DNA from: Metaclostridioides mangenotii
GTDB taxonomy: Bacteria > Bacillota > Clostridia > Peptostreptococcales > Peptostreptococcaceae
Length of the DNA: 64,000 bases
Assembly: GCF_018917235.1 (NCBI RefSeq)
Contig: NZ_JAHLOF010000002.1
Span: forward strand, 62,001-126,000
Reading direction: 5' to 3'
This document shows positions 45,575 to 54,099 of the stretch, one piece after another. Below the pieces are notes generated by a model. The model worked only from the letters and a program-made list of their open reading frames with translations, did no database searches and was not told the origin of the DNA. A program made the translations under genes and the position numbers. Positions within the stretch are counted from its first letter, which is position 1, and each line of letters starts with the position of its first letter.

Positions 45575-46753
45575 CTAATAGAACTTTCTATCTATACCTA
45601 TAATACATCCATAACATGGATGGGCTTCTTTTACTAATTTAGTGATATTTTTTTTGATCTCGTCCTTAGTAACATTTCTATCTAATTCATTTGGATCAAC
45701 TACTACATCGAATATTAGATTTTTTCTTTCACCTTTTCCAACAATTCTAAAATCGTGAATAGATAATATATAAGGATTTTGTTTCAACATATCTTCAAGC
45801 TCTTGTCTTGTTTCGTAAATTTCTTCATCTTGAACATTAACAGGATCCATGTGTATTACTAAGTATATTTTTAGTTTTTCTGAAAGCTCTCTCTCAGCTG
45901 TATCTATTATTTCGTGTATATCAAGTATATCTTTGTCAGATGGAATTTCAGCATGTATAGATGCAATACTTTTTCCAACACCGTAATTGTGGATTATTAA
46001 ATCGTGTACACCTATTACCATATCATATGACATCAATCCATCGATTATTGAATTTACGAGTTCTTCATCTGGAGCTTCTCCTAGTAACGGATTTATGGTA
46101 TCTTTTACTAAAGAAAATCCAGCATACAAAATTAATAAAGCTACAACTATACCTACATAACCATCAATAGATATACTTGTAAATTTAGCTGCTAAAAATG
46201 ATAAAACAACACAGCTTGATGTAACAACATCCCCCATAGCATCTAAAGCAGCTGCTTTAAGTGCAGAAGAATCTATTTTCTTACCTATAAAATTATTAAA
46301 TCTACTGAGCCATATTTTTATAAGTATCGATACAAAAAGTATTATAAATGGTATTATTTCAAATTTAATTGGAACTGGATTTAGAATTCTCTCGAATGAT
46401 GATTTAATAAATTGAACACCAACTAACATAACCATAAATGCAACTACAAGCGCTGAAATATATTCAAGTCTTCCGTGTCCGAATGGATGCTCTTCATCTG
46501 GGGGTACACTTGAAAGTTTAAAACCTATTATAGTTACTATTGATGAAGCCATGTCCGACAGGTTATTAAATGCATCAGCCATTACAGCTATACTTGATGT
46601 AAGAATCCCTATAGCTAATTTAAATCCAAATAGTAAAAAATTCATCAAAATTCCAACTACCCCTGCAAGATAGCCGTATTTATTTCTAACATATTCATCT
46701 TGTGTATTATCTCTGTCTTTTATAAAGGATTTTACTAATAAATTTGAAATCAA
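45575..46753 (-). CDS. Cation diffusion facilitator (CDF) transporter
   Basis: The 392-residue metal/proton antiporter has six membrane helices. Metal-site motifs are 'MADAFNNLSDMASS' (helix II, D-x3-D spacing) and 'DAMGDVVTSS' (helix V). 'HPFGHGRLEY' follows helix II. It has a long cytoplasmic tail of about 190 residues with a CDF dimer domain and an extra domain. The D/D arrangement favours Mn, Fe or Co rather than Zn, but this is inference. A TTG start follows AGGAGG. The gap to ferritin (46754-46973) has an inverted stretch around TTTGGG...CCCAAA. Confidence 0.9.
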   Translation of the reverse strand: MISNLLVKSFIKDRDNTQDEYVRNKYGYLAGVVGILMNFLLFGFKLAIGILTSSIAVMADAFNNLSDMASSIVTIIGFKLSSVPPDEEHPFGHGRLEYISALVVAFMVMLVGVQFIKSSFERILNPVPIKFEIIPFIILFVSILIKIWLSRFNNFIGKKIDSSALKAAALDAMGDVVTSSCVVLSFLAAKFTSISIDGYVGIVVALLILYAGFSLVKDTINPLLGEAPDEELVNSIIDGLMSYDMVIGVHDLIIHNYGVGKSIASIHAEIPSDKDILDIHEIIDTAERELSEKLKIYLVIHMDPVNVQDEEIYETRQELEDMLKQNPYILSIHDFRIVGKGERKNLIFDVVVDPNELDRNVTKDEIKKNITKLVKEAHPCYGCIIGIDRKFY

Positions 46754-46973
46754 TTTTATTCCTCCTAATACTCGTATTGCTTTAAAGATTTTGGGTTATA
46801 CTAACCTCATCTTATATATTATACCCAAATTGTTTAGTATTCTACCTAAATTTGGTTGAAAATGTATTATATCATAAAAATAGCAATATTTTCTATTTAT
46901 ATTTGCTTATTAGCTGAAAAAATTATAAACTATAGCTAAGGTACAAAAATAAATTCTTATAAGAGGTGATCAA

Positions 46974-47486
46974 ATGGTAAGTAAAAAATTATTTGATGAG
47001 CTAAATGACCAAGTGAATTTTGAAATATATTCATCATACGTTTATTTAGCTATGGCATCTTATGCCGAATCAATAGACCTAAGTGGTTTTGCTAACTTCT
47101 TCAGAGTTCAAGTTCAAGAGGAACTTGCTCACGCAATGAAGTTATACGACTACATATTCCAAAAAGATGGTGTAGTTACTTTAGACGAGATTCCTAAGCC
47201 AAAAGCTGAGTACAAAGATATTTTAGAGGTTATTGAAGAAGCTTACGCTCACGAAAAATTAGTAACTAGAAAAATATACGATCTTATAGATTCTGCAACT
47301 GAAGAAAGAGAACATGCTACTATAAGTATACTTAAATGGTACGTTGACGAGCAAGTTGAAGAAGAGGACAGCTTTAATAATTTAGTTAAAAAAGTTAAAA
47401 GAGCTAAAGACAACCAAGTCGCTCTTTATATGCTTGATGATGAACTAGCTCAAAGAGTTTACGTTCCTCCAACTACAACTAACTAA
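46974..47486 (+). CDS. Ferritin
   Basis: The 170-residue four-helix protein stores iron as ferric mineral in a 24-mer. The ferroxidase ligands are in place: Glu17 (QVNFEIYSS), Glu50 and His53 (EELAHAM), Glu94 (AHEK) and Glu/Gln near 127-130 (EQVEEEDSF). GAGGTG precedes the ATG. It is divergent from the CDF gene. Confidence 0.95.
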   Translation: MVSKKLFDELNDQVNFEIYSSYVYLAMASYAESIDLSGFANFFRVQVQEELAHAMKLYDYIFQKDGVVTLDEIPKPKAEYKDILEVIEEAYAHEKLVTRKIYDLIDSATEEREHATISILKWYVDEQVEEEDSFNNLVKKVKRAKDNQVALYMLDDELAQRVYVPPTTTN

Positions 47487-47504
47487 AAATAATGAAATAA
47501 ATTG

Positions 47505-47540
47505 AAGTAACCCAAAACCATGTTTTGGGTTACTTTTTTT
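47505..47540. terminator. Ferritin terminator
   Basis: The perfect 14-bp stem AAGTAACCCAAAAC with GTTTTGGGTTACTT, a 3-nt loop and a T-run. It also faces the 3' end of the convergent rlmA-type gene. Confidence 0.88.
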
Positions 47541-47563
47541 CAGTACTACTTATGTGCATTGAC

Positions 47564-48448
47564 CTAACGAATACTTCCAACAAGTAGCTTTAGATCTATA
47601 GTTATTTTATCTATATCTAATTTCATAATATTTTTCAACTTTATATCTGGAATTTTAGCTGTCAAAGGTGTCATTTTTAAAAGATCCATAAATACGCTAT
47701 GATCTATTTTTACTGAATACCTTATTCTATCCTCGTAAATTAAATTTAAATTTTCTTTAAATTTATCTACTATCTTTTTGTTTGAATAAAAATCTTTCTC
47801 TATATATCCCGATAGATTTTCTCTTATTTCTTTTAGATATCCTTCTTCTGGAACTACTTTTATCACTACTCCTTGAGGATTTAGTATTCGCTTAAATTCT
47901 CTGTAGTTTGCCGGTGATAACATGTTTAAAATTATACTTATTTTTTTATCATGTACCGGTAAATTAGATAAATCTGAAACACACCAAAGTATGTTTTGTT
48001 CTTCTCTAGCTGCTATTTGTATAGCTTCTTTTGATATATCTACACCCATTAGTTTTGATCTATCTGAAATAGCTTCAGCTTTTGATAGATAATTCAATAA
48101 GTAACCTTCACCACTACCAGCGTCAAGTATAAGACTTTCCGATTTATTCTTCATATTATCTAATACAATGTGACTTATCTCTTCAAATAGACATCTATAA
48201 ACTCCACATGTGTATACTCTCTTCCTGGATTCAAATAAAGCTTTATTGTAAATATCACTATTATTAGATTTAAGTAAGTTTATATATCCCTTTTTAGCTA
48301 TATCAAAACAGTGATTTTTACTGCATATAAGGCTATTTCCTTCAATTTCACAAAAACTACTATGGCACTGAGGACATCTCATTTTTGATTTGTTAATTTC
48401 TAAATCATTTTTTATTCTATCTAATTTTTTTATTTTTGTTGTTTCCAT
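47564..48448 (-). CDS. rlmA: 23S rRNA (guanine-N1)-methyltransferase, RlmA family
   Basis: The 294-residue protein starts with a zinc ribbon (CPQCHSSFC and CSKNHCFD, about 28-51) and the family signature 'KGYINLL'. A SAM-dependent methyltransferase domain follows (ILDAGSGEGYLL, about 110). RlmA enzymes methylate N1 of G745 or G748 in 23S rRNA; the G748 type (RlmAII/TlrB) alters macrolide binding in the exit tunnel. Which guanine is used here cannot be told. The start is the ATG at 48448, 8 nt after GAGGAG; the frame upstream to 48481 is rejected. The gene is preceded by a stalling-type leader peptide and alternative hairpins. Confidence 0.9.
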   Translation of the reverse strand: METTKIKKLDRIKNDLEINKSKMRCPQCHSSFCEIEGNSLICSKNHCFDIAKKGYINLLKSNNSDIYNKALFESRKRVYTCGVYRCLFEEISHIVLDNMKNKSESLILDAGSGEGYLLNYLSKAEAISDRSKLMGVDISKEAIQIAAREEQNILWCVSDLSNLPVHDKKISIILNMLSPANYREFKRILNPQGVVIKVVPEEGYLKEIRENLSGYIEKDFYSNKKIVDKFKENLNLIYEDRIRYSVKIDHSVFMDLLKMTPLTAKIPDIKLKNIMKLDIDKITIDLKLLVGSIR

Positions 48449-48538
48449 TGCACAATCTCCTCGTATTGATAAACTGGTCAATTTACGGGATTGTGCCTAT
48501 TATAATAGATTTTCTAAGATGATAGTCACAAACCCGTG
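48449..48538 (-). promoter_or_regulatory. Translation attenuator of rlmA
   Basis: Four pairing segments are seen on the minus strand. Segment 1 (48549-48539, inside the leader ORF) pairs with segment 2 (48525-48515), 10 of 11. The loop holds segment a (48537-48527), which can pair with segment b (48495-48485), 10 of 11. Segment b with one more base (48496-48490) can instead pair with 48456-48450 (ATTGTGC), which lies between the GAGGAG and ATG of rlmA. Pairings 1:2 plus b:start mask initiation. A ribosome stalled on the leader would free a, which takes b, and open the start. TATAAT near 48502-48508 might be an internal promoter instead. Confidence 0.65.
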
Positions 48539-48568
48539 CTATCCTCTTAATCTTATGTAATAAACCAT
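48539..48568 (-). CDS. Leader peptide MVYYIRLRG with RLR stalling motif
   Basis: A 9-codon ORF (ATG at 48568, TAG at 48541-48539) with AGGAGG exactly 6 nt before the ATG, the best ribosome site in the region. The peptide MVYYIRLRG contains R-L-R, the '+X+' motif at which macrolide-bound ribosomes arrest, as in the ErmDL leader. It lies 90 bp before the rRNA methyltransferase gene and overlaps the first attenuator segment. A longer in-frame start eight codons upstream has no ribosome site. Confidence 0.7.
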   Translation of the reverse strand: MVYYIRLRG

Positions 48569-48759
48569 TTTTAACCTCCTCACTTTAGTCATTGTTATTT
48601 ATAATCTTATATATCTTTTATAGATATATTATTAGCTTCTTAAGAGTTGCTATTTTATTAATCAACTATTAAATTTAAAAAATTCATTAACATTAACTAT
48701 TGTTGTACATAAATAAATTTACAATTTAATTCTATTATATATTATTTAATCTAACTTTT

Positions 48760-49731
48760 TTATACATTTTTTTTCATTTCTTTACGAATACTGTGCACCC
48801 CTGCCTCACAACGATTTCCCCAAGCATCAAGGAACTCGTCATTACGCATTACACAAACTATTTCACAATTATTAGAACAGTTCTCACATTCTTTACCGGT
48901 AGTAGTAAATTCAATATCTTTAATTCCGAAGTTAAAAACTTTTTCCTTTTTAGATTTTTTTGCTAAAATAGCAGAACCTAAGCATCCCATTAAATGACCA
49001 TAATCATCGACATGGATTTTTTCACCTAAAGTATTTTCAAAAGCCCTTATAACACCTACATTTTTACTAACTCCACCTTGGAAAACTATCGGAGCTTTAA
49101 TAGACTTTCCCTTACCAACATTATTAAGATAATTTACAACAACCGATCTACAAAGTCCAGCAATAATATCTTCTTTTTTATGACCGATTTGTGCTTTATG
49201 AACTAAATCAGATTCAGCAAAAACAGTACAACGACCAGCAATTTTAGTTGGATTTTCAGAATGCAATGCATACTCTCCAAATTCTTCAACTTCCATTCCA
49301 AGTCGCTTAGCCTGTGAAGACAAGAAGGATCCCGTTCCAGCTGCACATAATGTATTCATAGCATAATCAGTAACAATTCCATTATTCATAACTATGATTT
49401 TACTATCTTGTCCACCTATTTCGAGGATTGTTTTAACATCAGGATAAATAGAAAGTGTGCCAATAGCATGAGCAGTTATTTCATTTTTTACAACTTGAGC
49501 CTGCAAAATTGTTCCTATAAGTTCTCTAGCAGAACCAGTAGTCCCTACAGCTACTACCTGTACATCCTGTGGTATTTGTTTTTCTAAATCTTCTAAAACT
49601 CTCTTTACTGCATTAATAGGATTACCTTCTGTCCAAAGATAAGTTTTAGCCATAAAGTTATTATTTTCATCTATAATTACACCTTTAGTAGATATAGATC
49701 CAATATCAATACCTAAATAAGATTTTTTCAT
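48760..49731 (-). CDS. 2-hydroxyacyl-CoA dehydratase activase-like ATPase
   Basis: The 323-residue ASKHA-fold ATPase resembles HgdC/BadFG: phosphate-1 'GIDIGSISTKGVI', 'EIGGQDSKII', 'LCAAGTGSFLSSQAKRLG' and 'AGRCTVFAESDLVHKAQIG'. These hold the Cys residues (about 126 and 165) that bind the dimer-bridging 4Fe-4S cluster. An added C-terminal tail (about 275-310) has five more Cys (CENCSNNCEIVC and NRCEAG), not part of standard HgdC. It should give ATP-driven low-potential electrons to the two HgdB-like proteins encoded upstream. Confidence 0.88.
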   Translation of the reverse strand: MKKSYLGIDIGSISTKGVIIDENNNFMAKTYLWTEGNPINAVKRVLEDLEKQIPQDVQVVAVGTTGSARELIGTILQAQVVKNEITAHAIGTLSIYPDVKTILEIGGQDSKIIVMNNGIVTDYAMNTLCAAGTGSFLSSQAKRLGMEVEEFGEYALHSENPTKIAGRCTVFAESDLVHKAQIGHKKEDIIAGLCRSVVVNYLNNVGKGKSIKAPIVFQGGVSKNVGVIRAFENTLGEKIHVDDYGHLMGCLGSAILAKKSKKEKVFNFGIKDIEFTTTGKECENCSNNCEIVCVMRNDEFLDAWGNRCEAGVHSIRKEMKKNV

Positions 49732-50810
49732 TATATTATCTCCTTTCTCATCATAAGCATATCATAAAAAGCTTCAATCCTTGTTTTTACGCCAGTTTCT
49801 GATGTCTGAGAATCAAAACTAAAGTATAATATCGGAATATTATAATCCCTACTTACTTTTTGTACTGGTGGCATAGAATTAACTTCAGGGGTACAGCCAA
49901 ATGGCTTAACATGTATAATTCCATCAAAACCTTCTTTTGATAATTGTATTGATTTTGCTACACTATCTGTACCATCAGCTCCAATGGCATATTTTAAGTA
50001 TGGATTTGCCTCTTTCATTATTTTTTTCTCGCTATGGTCTTTTGAAAATAATAGATAGGAAGCAGTAATGTATCTTCTAACCTCTATTCCTTTTTTAGCT
50101 AACTCTTTTTCTATAAAATAGTTACTAAAAGGTTCCATCAATACATATAATTCACCTACGATTCCAACTTTTAAAGGATTTTTGGGTTTATCTATAGGAA
50201 TTTGTTTAAATTCATTTAAATACTTTTCATATACACTATTAACTTCCTTAGGAGTATTTGTTCTGCTTAAATCATTATGAAAGTTTTTTTCCAATTTTTC
50301 AAAACTGCCTTCATTAATTTCAAACCCTATATTTTCTCTAATATATTTTTCAATATTATCAATGGCATTAACATGAGAGTAAGCTAAACGAAATGACGAG
50401 TAGAACTGCTTAAAATTTAAATTAGAATTCACTACTTTAAATTTTTTATAAAAACTTATAGGATTAACATCGAGAGTATCTACAATTTTAAAAAAATCAA
50501 AATCATATCCTAAATCTCTTAAAATTTGTTCTTGTACTTCTCCATAATACCCAAAGCGGCACCCACCACCCGCTTGTACTAAAAAATTTGCACCGTTATC
50601 TAATGCCTCAATATAGTTTCCTAAGTTATATTTGAAAGGAACACAAACAAATTCTGGGCTATGTTTAGTGCCTAAATCTATTGTTTTTCTAGTTATAGGG
50701 GGCGCTATAATAACTTTTCCATCTAAAGTATCTTCAACTAGCTTACTAACAGGAATGTGATAATTTCCCATGTGCGGAAAGCTAATAATTCTTTCTTTAA
50801 CATTACTCAT
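49731..50810 (-). CDS. HgdB-like (2-hydroxyacyl-CoA dehydratase family) protein 1
   Basis: The 359-residue protein resembles the COG3581-type relatives of benzoyl-CoA reductase and 2-hydroxyglutaryl-CoA dehydratase. Cluster-type Cys lie in 'PEFVCVPFKYNLGNYIEAL', 'QAGGGCRFGYYGEVQ' and 'VKPFGCTPEVNS'. The C-terminal 'DSQTSETGVKTRIEAFYDML' matches the family end. It ends at the start of the activase gene and begins 2 bp after the second HgdB-like gene, a tight operon. Its substrate is unknown. Confidence 0.83.
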   Translation of the reverse strand: MSNVKERIISFPHMGNYHIPVSKLVEDTLDGKVIIAPPITRKTIDLGTKHSPEFVCVPFKYNLGNYIEALDNGANFLVQAGGGCRFGYYGEVQEQILRDLGYDFDFFKIVDTLDVNPISFYKKFKVVNSNLNFKQFYSSFRLAYSHVNAIDNIEKYIRENIGFEINEGSFEKLEKNFHNDLSRTNTPKEVNSVYEKYLNEFKQIPIDKPKNPLKVGIVGELYVLMEPFSNYFIEKELAKKGIEVRRYITASYLLFSKDHSEKKIMKEANPYLKYAIGADGTDSVAKSIQLSKEGFDGIIHVKPFGCTPEVNSMPPVQKVSRDYNIPILYFSFDSQTSETGVKTRIEAFYDMLMMRKEII

Positions 50811-50812
50811 AT

Positions 50813-51769
50813 CTACATTTCTCCAGTCTTAATAAATTCTATACTATCTTGTTTTTTCATAGATATTATATCAACAAAACTTTCTAACCTAGTACGCAAA
50901 CCAGCCTCTCCTTGTAATTCATCTAATACTACAGAAATAAGAGGTATATCCTTAATTTTTCTTTTACATAACTCTGTAACTAAAGAATCCGGGCCACATG
51001 GAAATGTTACTAGAAAAATAATCCCATCTATTTTATTTTTGTAGTGTTCAATAGCCCCTATTAAGTGTTTATTATAACTCCAATACAAGTCTGAAGATAT
51101 TTTCTTTGATTCATTTATTGCGATATTCTCGTCTAGTAGATCAGCATATATAGGCTCAGTATTTAGTTGTTTTAAATACTTAACAACTGGTTGACCAATA
51201 AATTCATCATAAATATTATAAGGATGTGAAACAATTAAGATTTTTAGTTTATCTTTATTCTCTAATAAATCCTTTTGCTCCATTTCAGCTTTTTTATCCT
51301 TGATTAATTGAGCATTCTTTGCTTTCCTATAAGCATTACGAATTTTTATAGGATTTTTAGTAAAGTTTAAACCTAATTGATAAAAACCTGCATATTCCTT
51401 ATTTCCATTTTCAACATCTAAGTTATAATCTAATAATTTTATATCATCAAATGTGTTTCTTACAATATCGTAAAGTGCATGAAACTTCGTGCAAGTAATT
51501 TCTTTGTCTCCATAACTAACAATACGAGGAATAAAAACATAGTCAACCTTGCCCCTTAATGAATTAACATGACCCATAAAAACTTTTGATGATAAACAAC
51601 TCTCATCTATAGAATAAGAAATACCATCATCTAGTAATTTTTTTGTAGTTTTTGGACTTAATACAACATTACATCCAATCTCTCTAAAAAAAGTCTCCCA
51701 AAGAACACTGTGTTTAAAATATAAAAGTGCCCTTGGAATTCCTACTGTATACTTTTGACTTACATTCAT
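50813..51769 (-). CDS. HgdB-like protein 2
   Basis: The 318-residue relative starts 'YTVGIPRALLYFKHSVLWETFF', typical of COG3580-type proteins. Cys appear in 'SIDESCLSSKVFMGH', 'GDKEITCTKFHALYD' and 'VTFPCGPDSLVTELC'. The end 'LDELQGEAGLRTRLESFVD' parallels the neighbour. The ATG at 51769 lies 9 nt after AAGGAG; the frame to 51790 runs through that site. It is the first gene of the three. Together they look like an ATP-dependent reductase of unknown target, not a complete dehydratase operon: no CoA-transferase is nearby. Confidence 0.83.
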   Translation of the reverse strand: MNVSQKYTVGIPRALLYFKHSVLWETFFREIGCNVVLSPKTTKKLLDDGISYSIDESCLSSKVFMGHVNSLRGKVDYVFIPRIVSYGDKEITCTKFHALYDIVRNTFDDIKLLDYNLDVENGNKEYAGFYQLGLNFTKNPIKIRNAYRKAKNAQLIKDKKAEMEQKDLLENKDKLKILIVSHPYNIYDEFIGQPVVKYLKQLNTEPIYADLLDENIAINESKKISSDLYWSYNKHLIGAIEHYKNKIDGIIFLVTFPCGPDSLVTELCKRKIKDIPLISVVLDELQGEAGLRTRLESFVDIISMKKQDSIEFIKTGEM

Positions 51770-51999
51770 ATTTTTTAACTCCTTTTCCATAAATTATATA
51801 AAATGTCATTGATATTAGTTAAATTGTCTAATTTTCAAAAATCATTTAATATTATTACCATTAATTTGAATAAATATAATACTTACTATAAATTAATGTA
51901 TAATATGGTAATAAGAGTAAAATTAATATTTATTTCTTCTCGAAAATGATTGCACAAACTGTATGCTAGAAGTGATAAAATTTAGAGTAAAAAGATTTG

Positions 52000-52707
52000 T
52001 TAATTCCAAGGCTTTTTACCGCCAATCCAACCATTATTTTTCCAATAGTCTGCATCAACCGTTCCCCATGTATTTCCTCTCTGCATTTTTAATACTAAAT
52101 TGAATAAAACTCGTGTTAAAATTTTCGGATTTTTTCTTTTATTTGTACTCCATCTATCTATTTTCCTACTCAATTTTTCCAACTTTTTGTTTAGCTTTGG
52201 ATCATTTAATATATCATCTTTAGAGTTTGACAAAACTCTATATCCAATGGTTTCGTATCTTGCTATCCCCCAGAACAAAAAATTCATTTTGAAAGTTTTA
52301 TTAGTGTGACCTATCCCTCCACCAGCTGCTGATGATATCCCGACTGCAAATTTATTAAACATATTTTTCTCCGGTCTATGTAACATCCACATATATGCTG
52401 TATGATCAAGAAAGGCTTTCATACTACCACTTACATCAAACACATATACAGGAGAACTAAATATAAGTACATCTGCCGATAACATTGATTCTATAATTGG
52501 TGATAACTCAGTATAATGTGGACAACTTTCTTTACTTTGTAATATGCATTGCATGCAACCTGTGCAGAACTTATTAAAATCTTTTTTTAAAAAATACTCT
52601 TCTTTATTTATTTCTATTAAATTCGCTAATTTATTAATTAAAATATCTACACAGCGATGTGTATTGCCATTTTTGTTGCTAGAGTTAATTACAGTCACAT
52701 TCAACAT
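52000..52707 (-). CDS. NADPH-dependent FMN reductase family protein
   Basis: The 235-residue flavodoxin-fold protein has the FMN phosphate loop 'NSSNKNGNTHRCVDIL' and a cysteine-containing loop 'FCTGCMQC...SCPHY' typical of iron-sulfur flavoprotein relatives. 'FSSPVYVFDVSGSMKAFLDH' is the flavin-ring block. The C-terminal extension is basic. A 4Fe-4S role is possible but not certain. GGGGGAG precedes the ATG. No operon partner. Confidence 0.85.
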   Translation of the reverse strand: MLNVTVINSSNKNGNTHRCVDILINKLANLIEINKEEYFLKKDFNKFCTGCMQCILQSKESCPHYTELSPIIESMLSADVLIFSSPVYVFDVSGSMKAFLDHTAYMWMLHRPEKNMFNKFAVGISSAAGGGIGHTNKTFKMNFLFWGIARYETIGYRVLSNSKDDILNDPKLNKKLEKLSRKIDRWSTNKRKNPKILTRVLFNLVLKMQRGNTWGTVDADYWKNNGWIGGKKPWN

Positions 52708-52850
52708 ACTTCTCCCCCTTAAATGTTTATTAATATAATAATTATATTCAATCCGATTAAGAAATGATTTTAATTATATTATACAGAGATATTGTATAAT
52801 TTTTTGTTATTTTATCTTGTTGGATTCAATATTGTATATATACATACAAA

Positions 52851-52897
52851 TAAAAATAGCTGTATCAATAGTAAATTTCACTAATGATACAGCTTAT
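52851..52897 (-). terminator. Terminator of the DUF3793 gene
   Basis: The stem ATAAGCTGTATCA with TGATACAGCTATT is followed by TTTTA on the minus strand. Confidence 0.85.
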
Positions 52898-52908
52898 ATC
52901 TTATTAAT

Positions 52909-53544
52909 TTATTGAGCTTTCTTAATAGGATAATAAAAGTATTCTCTAATAGATCTAGTAATATCAATGGCTGCATTGCCAATGATTATATTATCCATTG
53001 TATGTTCTTTTATCTTATCGTACTTATCAAACATTTCCTTTGCATATTCAAAGTCGTTGTATACTTTCCAATATCCACACATCAAACATTTTTTAACTGA
53101 GCAATCCATAAAATCCTTTACATCTTTTATAGGTATTCCCAGGAACAAACCGAGTTCATGTGGACAATGGTATTTTGCATATCTGACTTTTAATTTATTG
53201 ATGTAATCTTCAACACTTCCATTTTTATAACCTAGATCAGTTAGAAATTTGTTATTCTCGTATAGAGACACGCACTCCTCTATAGACTTAGAATCATAAA
53301 TCATAAGTACAACTACATCTTCGTTTTCACGTAACTCTGTAAATTTCAAATTAATTTCGGCAATAAAGTCTTTTCCATATCGTAACCATCTATTGTATAA
53401 TATATCGTTTTTCTTCTTGATAGTTATAGTAGATGCAGGCTTTAATTTAGAAATAACCGGAGAAATTGAATACAGCAAAAACATTTCTATGTATTCTTTA
53501 TCTGAGAGAGAGTTTAGCTTATCGTAAAAATTTAAATACTTCAT
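52909..53544 (-). CDS. DUF3793 family protein
   Basis: The 211-residue protein has 'LLYSISPVISKLKPAS' near the start, 'CPHELGLFLGIPIKDVKDF' in the middle and 'CLMCGYWKVY' near the end, all family blocks. In clostridia, DUF3793 genes pair with flavodoxins and are iron-regulated. It begins 7 bp after the flavodoxin gene and shares its promoter. It might bind a cofactor through its Cys/His residues; function unknown. Confidence 0.85.
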   Translation of the reverse strand: MKYLNFYDKLNSLSDKEYIEMFLLYSISPVISKLKPASTITIKKKNDILYNRWLRYGKDFIAEINLKFTELRENEDVVVLMIYDSKSIEECVSLYENNKFLTDLGYKNGSVEDYINKLKVRYAKYHCPHELGLFLGIPIKDVKDFMDCSVKKCLMCGYWKVYNDFEYAKEMFDKYDKIKEHTMDNIIIGNAAIDITRSIREYFYYPIKKAQ

Positions 53545-53551
53545 ATTTTAC

Positions 53552-53968
53552 TTACTTAGCAATATCCCTTCCAAACTCTTTGCACTTCTCAGAACCTTCT
53601 GCATCTGGATCTTCATTTACAATTAGACCATCGTCAATTAAAATAGCTCCGTATCCAGACATTCTATCTTGCCATTCTCTCATCCATTGTCCATCTCCCC
53701 ATCCATATGATCCAAATAAAGCAACTTTTTTGTTTGCAACCTTACTTGCAATGCTATCTATAAACGGTTCGAATTCTCCTTCTTCTAAAACCTCATCACC
53801 CATAGCTGAGCAACCTAGGATAACTATTTCTTCATCATCAAATATATCAGGATTTGCATCACTTACACTTATTACTTCTGCTTTTTTACCACTTTCTTCT
53901 ATTCCTGATGCGATTAATTTTGCCATTGTTTCTGTATTTCCTGTTCCTGACCAATATACTATTTTCAT
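53552..53968 (-). CDS. Short-chain flavodoxin
   Basis: The 138-residue FMN electron carrier has the phosphate loop 'YWSGTGNTETMA' and the ring-binding 'GCSAMGDEVLEE' and 'LFGSYGWGDGQWM' loops. Flavodoxin substitutes for ferredoxin when iron is short. A Fur-like box lies 35 bp upstream (54003-54017), and DUF3793 follows in the same operon. Confidence 0.95.
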   Translation of the reverse strand: MKIVYWSGTGNTETMAKLIASGIEESGKKAEVISVSDANPDIFDDEEIVILGCSAMGDEVLEEGEFEPFIDSIASKVANKKVALFGSYGWGDGQWMREWQDRMSGYGAILIDDGLIVNEDPDAEGSEKCKEFGRDIAK

Positions 53969-54002
53969 AACATAGCCTCCATATTTATTTAATAATTAAT
54001 AT

Positions 54003-54017
54003 TGAAATTCATTCTCA
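54003..54017. promoter_or_regulatory. Fur-like box upstream of the flavodoxin gene
   Basis: TGAGAATGAATTTCA on the minus strand matches the 7-1-7 Fur pattern TGATAATnATTATCA at 11 of 14 fixed positions. It is placed to block the flavodoxin promoter when iron is present. Confidence 0.55.
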
Positions 54018-54063
54018 AATACATTTTAAAGCAGATTTTTTAAATTGTCAATATAAATTTAAA

Positions 54064-54099
54064 ATAAAAAAAGAATCTATATTCTTTTTATAGATTCTT
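54064..54099 (-). terminator. Terminator overlapping the MBL hydrolase end
   Basis: The stem AAGAATCTATA with TATAGATTCTT is followed by TTTTTATTTT on the minus strand. The 5' arm contains the last codons of the gene at 54077-54796. Confidence 0.85.

Noticed and set aside
48569..48592. Longer leader peptide start (ATG at 48592) giving MTKVRRLK before MVYYIRLRG
   Set aside because: It is in frame but has no ribosome site; the ATG at 48568 has AGGAGG at ideal spacing.
53466..53975. 169-codon + strand ORF
   Set aside because: It lies opposite the flavodoxin gene, which has clear FMN-binding motifs and a ribosome site.
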